A stretch of DNA of 64,000 nt from Anthopleura xanthogrammica (Eukaryota > Cnidaria > Anthozoa > Actiniaria > Actiniidae). The translations under genes were made by a program, and so were the position numbers. Location of the stretch: positions 2,277,713 through 2,341,712 of the forward strand of contig OZ025221.1 of the NCBI GenBank assembly GCA_964019055.1. The letters are read 5' to 3'. The notes beneath the pieces were generated by a model that was given only the letters and a program-made list of their open reading frames with translations, made no database searches and was not told the DNA's origin. Positions within the stretch are counted from its first letter, which is position 1; the number at the start of each line of letters is the position of its first letter. Below are positions 12,019-23,300 of this stretch, piece by piece.

Positions 12019-13939
12019 GGAATATGATATTATTTCACGGTAAACTTGAAACTGTAAATTAAGTTATGATATTTTAATATTTGATTTTTTACTTATTTAT
12101 TTTTTATTTATTTATTTTTTATTTTTTGGAGTCTAGAATTAAGCGAAGCAAGATATATATCTCGGAATCTATAATCATTTGTTGACCCTTTGTTTTCGGA
12201 CGTAGCTTCGAAGTTCTGTGAGCATGAGAATGAGTTCATAGAAATTTATAATTTCAGATCATTTTGCATTCTAAGATGCTTTACCAGTAATCAGATCATC
12301 AAAACTTAATAAAAAACCATAAAGTATCAGTATTCTTTCCTCAATTTTCTATATAAATACATATTTCTTCGAGTTTCCATCCAAGCATGCGCCTTAAATA
12401 AATTCCGAACGGTTTGATTGACGGAAGAGAATCGACAAACTCGCACAACGAAGGCCAACAAACTCGGGCGCGTAGCAATGAAATTGGTGGTAATGTATAG
12501 TCCTTGGTTACGAAGATAGCACTTGTTAGTCAGTAGCTAACAAACCTCTGCCCTGTTCCATGATAAAGTTGGAATTTAGGCTACCCTTTTTACCCTTTTT
12601 ACGAATTTCTATACAATCATTCAAAAAATTCGACCAGTTTATACCATTTACACGGAACCTTCTCTTTAATTTGCACGGCTGGGCTATTTTTTCCAAGATA
12701 ACACAGTTCCGTGTAAAGGGAGCGCTTAAACGTACAAGTCTTTGAACGGTTAAAAAGTCAGGTACCGTGTAAGGCCAGCCTTAGAAATTAATTTTTGTGG
12801 CGGAAAATAAACAACAATAAAGAACCCAGAGGAAAACTCTCGAATCATAGAAGAAAATCGGCCAACAAGCAAACTCCACTCAAATATTTTAGCTATATTT
12901 TTACGAAAAAAATTTTGTCCAAAAGCATCAATATTTTTTCTTTATAATTTTTAATGGCGTTGAATAAAGGTGTTCTTGGATAATAGAGCGACAAATAAAT
13001 ATAATTCGAACTACATGAAAAATCTTGTATGAAAATTCATATATATAATGTTGCCTAGGATTTCAACTTTTCTATATCTACTCTATTTCACGAGCTAAAA
13101 AAATTCAGTTTAAATGTTATCACTAATATTATTTTTTTTGACAGACATCTTGACCTGGTTTCTGTTCAAATCTCATTAAACAAAAAACATTGAATCGGCT
13201 TGTGGCGAAAATTGTACGACAAATTGAAAAAAAGATACTCACCGGTCAATCGCTTTTCAGATGAACTAGATTCTCTTTTCTAATGACACATCAGTTCGGT
13301 GCTGAAAATATTTTAAAACTATTCTAATTTGTTTTAAGCCCAATTTATTGACTGTACTGTTTATTTACATCTCTATGGCTCTAGCTTGAACGTCACAACA
13401 CAGAAAAAATACAGGCGATTGACTGAATGCGTCGTTAGTGTCGGTATAAGGCAGGGGGCACTCTTAATTCAAGTTCTCGTAATAATATTTTCTTTTTTGA
13501 CAATCAAATTAGAAATGTATTGGACATTTTATATTGTTTCATATCTTGATAACACAATAGATACTAATGCATGAAGTTTGAAGTCTGGAATCAAAAGTGT
13601 AAAAATACACAAAAAATCACAAAATAAATATTTAAAAAAAAGAATATAAGTTTTCATTTTAAGTTTTATTTCTGACAAGAAAAGTCGAAATATTTAACAA
13701 GTTTTATATTCTTCCATGTTGGGATAACTGGAAAACGCTTTGCGAGAAAGTGATTCTTTCCACGGTTTATACTAAATCAGTCTGGTCTCTTTTTGAACGC
13801 TATCGCTGCGACCATACGATGTGCTTCAGAGATCGCAGCGATATGGAACACATAGCGTAGCACATCCCCCTCGCTGCCCAACTCTGGTCTCCCACTACAC
13901 AACTGGTTCAAAGTGAAAATTTACCTTGAATCTAAGTAC
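12019..13939. other. Gene-free stretch with repeat fragments
   Basis: AT-rich. Around 12640-12780 there is a copy of a family that also occurs at 59266-59916 (shared TAAACGTACAA, TGAACGGTTAAAA and GGTACCGTGTAAG). Around 12800-12885 there is an inverted fragment of the SINE family seen at 40325-40505. No exon is supported. Confidence 0.5.
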
Positions 13940-13954
13940 TAAAGATATTTGCAT

Positions 13955-14335
13955 CAGGTTAAATATCAGTCTATGCTGTATCTTGTAAGACCTTCGGCGA
14001 GCGCGCATTTGTACACGCAGGCCCTACTGTTTGGAATGCTCTGCCATTATCACTTAGAACATGTGATAGCATTAACTCTTTTAAAAAAGGACTTAAGACC
14101 CATTTTAGGAAAGCGTTTTATTAGGATATTTTGTTTTATATACTTATATTATATTTTAGGTATGTTATTTTTTTAATTATAGATAGTTATATATTTTCTG
14201 TTAGCCTATGCATAGATTTTACATCATATATAGATTTTTAGATTGTTAAGCGCTTAAGAATATCTTAATAATTAAGGCGCTATAGAAGTTTGATAAATTA
14301 TTAATTATTATTATTATTGTTTTATTTACAGTATT
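13955..14335 (+). mobile_element. Degenerate LINE 3' end
   Basis: The stretch near 14015-14128 translates, across one apparent frameshift, to a motif typical of the C-terminus of CR1/L2-like LINE reverse transcriptases: 'PTVWNALPLSLR' followed about ten residues later by 'FKKGLKTHFR', then a stop. An AT-rich 3' region follows, with 'GGCGCTATAGAAGTTTGATA' and an ATT-trinucleotide tail, also typical of such LINEs. The upstream part is missing, so this is a 5'-truncated dead copy. Confidence 0.7.
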
Positions 14336-14340
14336 CCATA

Positions 14341-14516
14341 ATAGACCATTTTCGAGATGCGCGACTGCTTTCAAAAACATCGCAGGCGCAGACATGATCT
14401 CGAGGCATTTTCGGGCAGAGTCAATAGCGCGCGTGATCTTGCCCGAAAATGTCTCTTTTTCATGTCTGCGCCTGCGATGTTTTTGAAAGCGCTCGCGCAT
14501 CTCGAAAATGGTCTAT
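14341..14516. mobile_element. 176-bp palindromic MITE
   Basis: The left end ATAGACCATTTTCGAGATGC is mirrored at the right by GCATCTCGAAAATGGTCTAT. The arms continue inward through CTTTCAAAAACATCGCAGGC and its inverse, so almost the whole element can fold into one hairpin. It abuts the ATT tail of the LINE fragment. Confidence 0.8.
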
Positions 14517-14519
14517 TGC

Positions 14520-15377
14520 CGTCCATTTCCTTACATTACACTTACTATGATATTTATTTACATGTTTTGATATTTATTTACAGGTTCATTTTTTTACGTA
14601 GTGTTTAAGGTTTTTATACAGTTTTTACACTCCCATATTTGTTGACGAAATAATTGAATAGAAAGTGGTTCAATACATCTGGAGAAACTAACATCAAACA
14701 TTTGGAGCAAAATGACGGAAATATTGCCTTTGAGGAATGTGGCTAAGAAAACGTCGAGAACTACCATATAAGATATTTAATTAGCTATTTTGCTTAACGC
14801 CAGGAGACGATAATGTGTTAAGGATGGTCTACGTACTTCTACTAGTTTAAAGGAAAACAGCACTCGACCTCAAAGGCAATTAGATTCGACGCAGCAAAAG
14901 TTCGACGTCTGAACTCGGCATTAAATACCAGGTGATTTCGCTTCTCTCCGGCTGAAGGAATTAGCCAATCAGAGAACATTTTGTTCGTAGCTCAAAGTTT
15001 CCTAGTTCCAGGTTTTCGGCCCGAATTACGACAGCTTTTGCTCTAAAATAAAGAAAATAAAACTCATCCATGCTAAGATTACCAATTATCTTTTAGAAAA
15101 AAATTTCGCCGTTGTTGGTGGAAAATATTTCATTTTGACAAGAGATAATAGAAAACACTTGGAAATTTTCTCTAAGACAAACAATGCATTGCGCGCCTAG
15201 ATTCCAGATCACCTGGTACGGAGCAACGTAAATAAAAATCTAATCGCGTCACACGTCACTGTATCGGTTGAACTAACATTCGATTTAGTAGGCTACATTT
15301 AAACTGACGAACACCTAGCTTTTCTGGCGTTATTTCCATTTACTGGTGCTTGTTTTTTAGCAGTTTTATTAGACGGA
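14520..15377. other. Gene-free stretch downstream of the GPCR
   Basis: Sequence between the MITE and the stop codon of the minus-strand receptor gene, presumably including its 3' untranslated region. No other feature is supported. Confidence 0.4.
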
Positions 15378-16445
15378 TTAATTCTTGTGTTTCTTGATCG
15401 AAAAACATGACAAGAAATCAAGGTATAACTTTTCGTAATATATCAATAGGGTTGCGCTTACAGATCCGTTAGCAAAAATCGTCAAAGCACTGAGATGACG
15501 AACTATGTAGTTATCAGTGAATGAAACCTTGGTTATGAAAACGTTTCTAAATATTAAATACAATACAACGACCAGGTAAGGAATGATGAAAGCAAATATC
15601 AGGGATACGAACATCCTTGTTACTTTTAGCCGAGACACAGCCCTCTGAGTGGTTTGAGAAGCATCAACACGTCTGCTGTCTCGTTGGCGCTTTGAAATAC
15701 GAAGACTGATAAAAGTTAAAATAAAACTCGGTACGATGTATGAAATGAAAATAAAACCTAAGAAGAAAGCTCGATATAACGGCACTGAGTCATCGTATTT
15801 ACAAACTAAAGTATAGAAACCTTCCCCAATATCATGTTTGACTAGCCTAACGGAAACTATTGATACAGGAGTCATGAAGACCCCTAAAATCCAAGCTCCC
15901 ACAACCATTCTCTTGGCTTTACTTCGACTTAAATTAAAAAATGGATGAAAAACAGCTAAATATCTCTCTACACCAATGACTAACAGATTCAGAACTGTTA
16001 CAAAAGGAAAAACAATGATAAAAAATCTAGTGAATCTGCAAATCCAGTCCTCGGTCATAAAATAAACGAACATTTCGGTTGAATAGAGAGGAACGCTTAT
16101 AAGAGAACAAAGGATGTCAGAGAGACATAAACTTCGAACAAAGTACTCTGTCAATGATCGACTGAATGATCTTTGCAATGTGCGGCGTCTTCTTCTGTGT
16201 TGCTTGTGCTTGAAGTAGAGGATCAGAGAGTTCGCAATAAACCCATACACTCCAAAGGAGAGCATGACAGTGAATATAATGAGTTTGACGCGGTAACTAA
16301 CAGGAGCAAAGACATATTCTCTGCTGGTGCTATTGACTGCTTGGCTGAAATTATCGCTGTTATTTCGTCTAAGAAGTAGCTTTCCTGGATTTCTATTTTC
16401 CATCATGGCTGAAAAAAATAGGGAAAAAAACACATATTTATCCAT
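15378..16445 (-). CDS. Orphan class A (rhodopsin-like) G protein-coupled receptor
   Basis: One intronless frame of 355 codons. Seven hydrophobic segments are visible with the class A anchors: Asn72 in TM1 (IANSLILY), Asp110 in TM2 (LSD), Cys136 before TM3, Glu160-Arg161-Tyr162 at the end of TM3, Trp185 in TM4, a second-loop Cys (215), Pro239 in TM5 and Pro289 in TM6. The N-terminus has three N-glycosylation sequons (NNS, NFS, NST). A short basic tail follows TM7. Two family motifs are altered: TM6 lacks the Cys-Trp of CWxP and TM7 has no NPxxY, reading instead ANGS...LLIYY. Translation could start at Met1 or, perhaps better, at Met15 (codon at 16401-16403), since the first 14 residues are short and hydrophobic. 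The ligand cannot be told; peptide or amine orphan lineages are both possible. It likely signals through heterotrimeric G proteins at the plasma membrane. Confidence 0.85.
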   Translation of the reverse strand: MDKYVFFSLFFSAMMENRNPGKLLLRRNNSDNFSQAVNSTSREYVFAPVSYRVKLIIFTVMLSFGVYGFIANSLILYFKHKQHRRRRRTLQRSFSRSLTEYFVRSLCLSDILCSLISVPLYSTEMFVYFMTEDWICRFTRFFIIVFPFVTVLNLLVIGVERYLAVFHPFFNLSRSKAKRMVVGAWILGVFMTPVSIVSVRLVKHDIGEGFYTLVCKYDDSVPLYRAFFLGFIFISYIVPSFILTFISLRISKRQRDSRRVDASQTTQRAVSRLKVTRMFVSLIFAFIIPYLVVVLYLIFRNVFITKVSFTDNYIVRHLSALTIFANGSVSATLLIYYEKLYLDFLSCFSIKKHKN

Positions 16446-16833
16446 TATTCATTCAAAACTTTTTGGGGAGTTACGGGACATATATTAACGGAGGAGCGGG
16501 TAGATTTATGTTTATTTTCACGAGCAGTGACCACCTTTTCAACTTCAAAAATGCAAAGCCTTCTATTTTTGCACAGAGCCCTATATTTGATTTGATTTAA
16601 TTTTTCTTTAAAAATCAAACTTTTTTTTTTAATGAGCTTTAAATTAAACATTCAGTGGTTCGTCATAATGTTTAAAGAAAACTACAATTACTAGAAAGGA
16701 GTAAAAAGACTCCTGGTCCAACACGATGGAAACACACATGCATAAATTGCAAACTAAGCAAAACTTTTTTTTAACAGAATTTAATCAAAAAATTAATTAT
16801 GACTAAAATAATAAAAAATAAACCACTAATGAA
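16446..16833. promoter_or_regulatory. Upstream region of the GPCR gene
   Basis: About 390 bp lie between the receptor start and a TTAA element. It should hold the receptor promoter (minus strand), but no TATA box or other motif is clear. A short minus-strand frame here has no domain. Confidence 0.3.
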
Positions 16834-16837
16834 TTAA

Positions 16838-17473
16838 GGTAACTGACTACTTTTGAATGCTCAATTTGAGCCCACGATGTGCGCGCGCACAAAAATCGCT
16901 CAAAACCGCATAACAACCTTCAAAATTTTATTGAGGAACCATACACGTTTTGAACTTCAACAGGGCAAAAACCCCGAATTTTGCACGGGACTCTATATTT
17001 TTCTTTGAATTTCCTAAAACAACAGGTAAAATCAATCTTTTGAGAAAGTTTGAGAAAAACGTAGTTATTAAAACTGATAAAAAAAGCGTTTTATGTGATT
17101 TTGTTGTTGTAGTTTGAGTACGATTTTCGGTTGATTGAGCTAACAAGGAGCTGAATTTTTAGCTTATTTTTCAAACTTTCTTCAAATATTTTTAGTTAGT
17201 CTTCAAAAATAATGTTTAAAGTAGATGTCCTGAGAAAATTGTTTCCAGATCTTCTTTTATTTTTGAGTTATGAATTTTTGTGTGCAAAGCTTGATTTCCG
17301 CCATTTTTCTTTCGAAAACTTGTCAAGATGGTCATATTCAAAATTCATTATCTCGAAAACGAGCTCGGGACACCCCATTTTTCTTTTCATTTTTGGAATC
17401 AGCGTTAAATTCTGTGTAAAATATCTTTCTAAGAACATTTTGTAATTATTCCTTGCTAAATTAGTCAGTCACC
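16838..17473. mobile_element. 636-bp element inserted at TTAA
   Basis: Bounded by TTAA at 16834-16837 and 17474-17477. The ends are GGTAACTGACTAC and the near inverse TTAGTCAGTCACC. A TTAA duplication with short inverted ends is the signature of piggyBac-like elements and their MITEs (some Kolobok elements also use TTAA). The interior has no transposase; a frame at 17212-17445 is hydrophobic and shared with the inverted copy at 8697-9285, but has no recognisable domain. A 5' fragment of the same family lies at 55244-55310. Confidence 0.8.
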
Positions 17474-17477
17474 TTAA

Positions 17478-19680
17478 GCGATACAAACTAAGTTGTTATG
17501 ACTCTACCGGTGAAATAGGGCACGCAGAATGTTGGGAGAAACACGAGAAAAGTTCAAAAATCACGAGCCGGAGGCGAGTCAATCAGCCAATGAGAGCGCG
17601 CGTAATATCTAAGTTATATTATAATAATCAATAAAATACCTCTTGCTCTAGACGTTCTCTTGGAAGTTTTCTATGCGGTGCCTTCTTTGCTAGGTAGTAG
17701 ATGTGTGGTATACTTAACGATGAAGAGTCTCGCTAAGAAAACAGTACAGAATCGGTCGTTTTATAGTGATTTTACTAGAAGCTATTTTTACTTTTTAGAT
17801 TTGTTAAGTTTGAGCTTTTGTCCAACCAGCTTCTGAATTTGGAAAATTGGCGTTTATGTATACAATAGATAATCCTATTAACGCCAGACTAAATTAACAA
17901 TTGTTTGTTGTATCCGTTACTTAACGGACTTTGATGAGGTCATTCAGTAATTTTTTAGCTCAGCTTTTCGTAGTACACGCAATATTTCAATGTTTTTGAT
18001 GAGGCACGCCCCCTTTATCATCATGGTCAAGACATTCTATGGGTAAACTGAACTAAGATGACCAGAAATCGAGGTCAACCCTTTCATGGATATACCGTAG
18101 TTCATCAGTTATTGAAGACACCATTGCTTTCATTGTAAAGAGTATATCGAAATTAGTAATCTTCAAAAAATTCAGTTTGGTAACATTAAATGATAAAAAG
18201 CTACAGCTGTTTGAAATTAGAAAGATTTGTATGGAAACAACAACCAAGGGCCTATCAGCCTCGTTTTCATGTTTTTGATACATTTCAAATGCTTATAACT
18301 CTGCAGTGTTTTAATATATAACAACAGAACTCTTCCAAATAACTAATCTAGACATGTTCTTTCTCGTAATTGAAATAAATTTTTGAAATCATTGATCATT
18401 CATCATGCTCTTTCCCAGTCTTTTACCATTTTTTTCATAGGTTTTCTAGGGTGTATATATTTTTTAGCTCTTTCTATGCATTCAATTTTGTAACTTAGTT
18501 GTGAGCAAGGCTAAGGTTGTAGTTTTGGTCGTACTTGAAGGTACATGTATAAGTAAGGACAGTGGACAAGTAAGAAATTTTCATAAGTGCTTAATGTTTT
18601 GCAGATAATACTCTTTCTATTGGTCATTGTATCCGTTACTTACTGGACGTGTGGACGTTAGGATTTACACTGCGGACACACTAATTGGGAAAACTAAACA
18701 GAGATTGAACTGATAAAAGCTAGTATTAGCCAGATTATAACATTGTTATGGCCATTTCCCTTTAATCATTGTTTAATTGGGAAAACACGGACAGCAGAAA
18801 CACAAAAGAGCACCCAAAATGAGTGTAATTTCTGTCGAAAACGCACGCAATTGTGAAAGGTCTACTGATCCTAAGTTGATTTAGGAAATATTTTCTTTTC
18901 TCCTGTCTTCGCCAGGAATCCCAAATTTCAAACGATACTACAGTAAATTTTAGACCAAAACTTTGTAAAAGGACAAGTTTCGAATTCTAAAAGCTGATTG
19001 GTCTAGACAATTTCTTTTGGAATGTCATTATCTTAGGTGTTTTTTGATTGGTCAGTTTTGTTCAAGTTGTCCGTTTAGTGTATCCGCCCGCGCGCTGTAA
19101 GAATTCTGGTCCGAATTTGATGTTCATAATTCCCATTCAATATAGTTTCATATTCTAAATTAATCTTGAATATAAGATTGCATTTAACTGATTTAATCAC
19201 ATACGGGATTTATGTGTATAGCACGAACGCTCTTTTTACAGTATTTTTCCCAAGTAGATAATTTCACTTTTTATCGGGCTTTTGTACAGCGAGGTTTTTT
19301 TTTTTTAAATTGCTGACTGTTTTGCAGCTAATGGATTACTTTGGCTATTGTTTATTATATCCGTTATTTACCGGAAAGATGACGCGGTACGAGGCTATTT
19401 AATAAGGATTTAAAATTTTTCATGGTCCGAATTTGAACTATTTAAGTGCACTTAATTCCCACTTTTCTAAATCAGTCTTGTTTTTTAAAAGCAGGCGACC
19501 TTTTCAGCTAGACGATCCGATAATTTTGGGAATTTTCCAGTTTGTTGAACCAAAATAGCGTTTACCTTTTGCCCCCCAACGAAAAGATCCGGATTTCCCC
19601 CCGTAAATGGTTAACAACACCCATTAATTTACTTACATCCCGAATGTAGATTCAAAATTAAATAAAATCAAGAAAATAAA
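17478..19680. other. Gene-free stretch with diverged spaced repeats
   Basis: A motif like TATCCGTTACTTACnGGA recurs at about 17912, 18631 and 19359, spaced roughly 720 bp, each preceded by ATTGTTTnTT-like sequence. This suggests three old tandem copies of a longer unit. No exon is supported. Confidence 0.4.
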
Positions 19681-19686
19681 AGAATC

Positions 19687-20330
19687 AGGCGTAGCTCAGT
19701 TGGTTAGTGCGCGGCCTTCGGAGCTAGAGGTCCACGGTTCGATCCTCAGGATCTCCTCGTCTGTTTTCACTTTTTTCTAATCCGTGTAGCTTCAGCTTTG
19801 AACACTCTTAAGGTGGCTTCCTATAGTATTTTTCAGACCATACCTTTCATTTTCATTTGGCTTATTCATAGTCTTAACTTATACCTATATACTTGATTTT
19901 TGGACCAGTTATAGAGCTAAGATTAAATTTTAAAATGATGTTAATTTTGATTAATTTTGATAATCTTGATTGACGTTACCTTGGCAACGATAAACAAATA
20001 TTGTTGAAATTGGTTTTTATCGAATAACTCTAAAACTCGATGAGACCTAGACAAGACAACGACATCATCAACTTCAAGCTATTGCAAAACGATTCCAACT
20101 ATTTTAAAGAAAATCAATCTGTTAGATTTCAAGTAATTCGCCGAAATATTCTAAAGCCGTGATTTTCGCACATTGAAAGTTACGGCGGCCCGAGAGATAC
20201 TCAGAAAAACTGAATTACTATTAAAATACTCCAAAACAAACCACCTTAAAACAGAGCACTGATGGAGAGAGGGGGTAAAGTTGCGCACCGTCGGCTTTCA
20301 TTGATAGCAGTTAAATTTCAAATGAAGGAA
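19687..20330 (+). mobile_element. tRNA-derived SINE split by a TTAA element
   Basis: The head has a tRNA-like A box (TAGCTCAGTTGGTTAGTG) and B box (GGTTCGATCCTC). The body resembles the copy at 58780-59010. After GCTTTGAACACTC the body is interrupted at 19808 and resumes at about 20250 with AGAGCACTGATGG and a GTGCGCACC-like stretch, which in the uninterrupted copy follow on directly. The insert is listed separately. Confidence 0.75.
19812..20245. mobile_element. 434-bp TTAA element nested in a SINE
   Basis: Flanked by TTAA at 19808-19811 and 20246-20249. The ends are GGTGGCTTCCTATAGTATTT and, inverted, AAATACTCCAAAACAAACCACC, so the terminal GGTGG is shared. Interior non-coding. The end sequence resembles but is not identical to the element at 16838-17473 (GGTAACTGAC), so it is a second TTAA-targeting family. 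Confidence 0.75.
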
Positions 20331-22440
20331 CTGCCGACGTTAAATACAGGAACTTTACTTTATTTTATCAAGACCAGTTCGTTCTATTAGAGAAGAATCA
20401 CCCAGATCCAAAATATAGAAAGCAGTTTTAATTTGTTTGCATGTTTCTAAGTAAGTAAAAACAATTAGGAGAGGAAAGCACCTGACTAAACCTCTGTACC
20501 ATAAAATCACCATCATTAAAGCGTGATCTAAAACGCCTTTATACTACACTTTTCTATCTGAGATTACGCAATACTAAAGCAGTACTAGACACTATTATCT
20601 GATATCGATGTTTGATTTTATCCCTCACAGCACGCACAGCTCTCAGAAGTAATAGTAAAAAATAGCATAAACGAAGAAAACAATTAACTATGTCTTATTC
20701 TTTCTTCATCATAAATATAATTTTATTTACCTAGTTTGCATAGTGAATTGCAGCTCAAATCGTCCTGCAAATTATAACGAAAGTCTTTTAGAAGATAAAA
20801 CCAGGCTAAACCAACATGTTTTACCTATCGTAGCCAATACATCTCTTTTTGTACAAATACAAAATACTTTTCTTTACTTTGCATAGTGAATTGCAGCTTG
20901 AGTCATCACGATAAATTATAACTAGAGTCTTTTATGTCAAAGCCCAAACCAGGCCATTGCCAGAAATATTGGACATTGTCAGCGGTGTTACGCATGAATG
21001 AAAATGAAGTGGTTTTCTAGAGGAAAAATATAACTACATGGTTTCCAAGCGCATATTTATATTCAACTATGATGTTAGTAAAACAATTCTTGCCAAAAAA
21101 TAGTTACTTGACAATCAAAAGAACAACTATTATTTTTCTGTTGATAAGCCTCACCACAGGAAGCCCATGAAGGACAAGAAACAAGTTTCAAACGTAAATC
21201 GTTACTTTAAGCTTCTTTATTGTATCTCAGCAGTCAATAGGAGCATGTAAAAACAAAATGGCGATATTTAGGGGGTTTTGAAGCTGTTTGGAGCAGTTCT
21301 CTGTGGTTTCTTGTCATTTTTAACTGAAAACTACGAGCTAACAACGCGTCGAATCGCTTAAAATTTAACCTAACTTCAAGCTTCTTGGGAACCTACATTC
21401 TGAAGGCATGCTGTCTATTTTGAGCGGTTTTGGATTTATTAAACACTCGTTTGGTGATATCGAGGTGGAGCTCTTTTACTTTTAAATTATTTCGAGCTCA
21501 AATAAGACGATTTTGGGGTCAAGTGTGGCCAGATTTATAGACGATGTATGGAATCTAGAGCTTTCGAAGCCTTTCGAAGGCAAGTAGTCCGGGAACCAAT
21601 ATGTCGCATGATTCAATGATCATTTTACGCTTATTTAGTAGCTTGTAGGGTGGGTTGTTTGTCGCGATGTGGAGCTCAGAGTAAATAAAACCCTATTCGC
21701 CGTAAATAGAGGAAGCTCTATATTCCCCATACATTTCCTATAAGACTCGGCGGCTATTTTGTAAGCTGAAACGCATCATTGCGCAAGTATGAGCAGGCTC
21801 ATGTCCCATATTTCTGGCAATGTAAACCAACATGTTTTCGGCAGTACCTATATAGAAATGCCAAATCTATTTTTATAAGTTTTAATGATATATTGCTGGA
21901 CAAGAACGAAAGAGAGCTGCTTGAAATGTAAAAGAAGCAAAAAAATTCCACTACAAATTCTCAAAATTTTGAAATGATTTTCTGCTTTGGTTTGAATTCC
22001 TTAACTTCCGATAAAACCATTAACCTCACATGTTTATTTGGTTATAATCTGTGGCTTGATGCCTCAAATTATAAGTTAATTAGCAGTTGTAATTCCCAAT
22101 GGAGTCTACCAACATACTTTGGTCTTCAAAAAACAACTTATCTAGTTATTTATATAAAATTCGACTCTAAAGACGAAAAGATGAGTTAGTAACTTCAGTT
22201 CCATCTGTTGACCCACATTTTTTTCTTCCTTGTAGTTTATTTTTTGGATTGTTGAATGTATGATTCAGTTTTAGTGCTTATGTACTTACAACGAAATTAT
22301 ATAGTCGTTATCAAGTATAATTATATATTATCGGGGAGAATAATACTAATGTACTCCGCCCTAATCAACACCTATATCCTTACATAATAATCATAATATT
22401 TCTATGCGTAAGGCAACCTTTAGTTATGCAGAGAATAAAA
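20331..22440. other. Gene-free stretch with an imperfect duplication
   Basis: A roughly 90-bp unit beginning TTTGCATAGTGAATTGCAGC occurs at about 20736 and again at about 20878. A phrase containing CCAGAAATATTGGACAT (20960) recurs inverted near 21805-21830 (ATGTCCCATATTTCTGG), so a long foldback element may span 20955-21835. A frame at 21974-22189 has no domain. No gene is supported. Confidence 0.4.
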
Positions 22441-22469
22441 TCAACACTAAAGGTATTTAAATCTAAATA

Positions 22470-23300
22470 CAATTCCCGCCCAAATGCACAGAATTTATTG
22501 TAGAAAACAAGAGATTTTGCTCTAAATTGTTGTATATTTTTACGGCTGTTTTCCAACACCTATAAACCGAATGCCAATATGGCCGCCATTGACTTTCAGA
22601 AATAAAAACCTAATCTTAAAAAATAAGCACCACCATCAGAAAGAGTAAGCAGAAATATATATTTTTGGAAAGTTTCATTGGTATAAATTGAATTCAAGTG
22701 AAGCTAGTTGGAATCAAAATTACAGAGATTTGTATGTGTTCAGTGAGCTGTTTCCTTGCTAGCCTCGTTGTGGTATTTTCGCATTTTTTAATTCTCATAA
22801 CTTCTCAAGAATTTAATATTTTTGTCTCAAACTTTCTAACTTTGTTGATGTCATTCTAATCTATAATTTTATAATGTAGTGGTCAACTAAAACTTGAATT
22901 TTAAAATTTTTGATAATGAATGAAGTGGCGGCCATATTGGCATTCGGTCAATAGCAACACTAGAGCTAGGTGATCAACTCTACATATTTTCCCGCCCAAA
23001 AGCACAGAATTTATTGTGGAAAACAAGAGCTTTGTCTCTAAATTGTTACATATTTTTACGGCTGTTTTCCAACACCTATAACAACACTAGAGCTAGGTGA
23101 CGTGATCAACTCTACATATATTCCCGCCCAAAAGCACAGAATTCATTGTGGAAAACAAGGGCTTTTGCTCTCAATTGCTGTATACTTTTACGGCTGTTTT
23201 TCAACACCTATAGCAACACTAGAGCTAGGTGATCAACTCTACGTATATTCCCGCCCAAAAACACAGAATTCATCGTGAAAAACAAGAGCTTTTGCACCGT
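22470..23300. repeat. Tandem array of about 125-bp units, split by an insertion
   Basis: Units share CCCGCCCAAAAGCACAGAAT, TTTTTACGGCTGTTTT, CCAACACCTATA and AACACTAGAGCTAGGTGATC. Three consecutive units (about 22965-23090, 23091-23213, 23214-23300, the last partial) lie right of the insert at 22565-22950; a further unit (about 22478-22564) lies to its left. Spacing is slightly variable. Confidence 0.8.
22565..22950. mobile_element. 386-bp MITE inserted into the tandem array
   Basis: The inverted ends are ACCGAATGCCAATATGGCCG and the exact inverse CGGCCATATTGGCATTCGGT. Outside them the array unit CACCTATA / ATAGCAACACTAG is cut, and ATA appears on both sides (22562-22564 and 22951-22953), consistent with a 3-bp target duplication. 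Comparison with intact units of the same array shows what the target looked like. Confidence 0.8.

Noticed and set aside
19687..19760. Functional tRNA gene
   Set aside because: A and B boxes are present but no intact cloverleaf or discriminator end can be drawn, and the similarity to 58780-59010 extends well past the tRNA part, as in a SINE.
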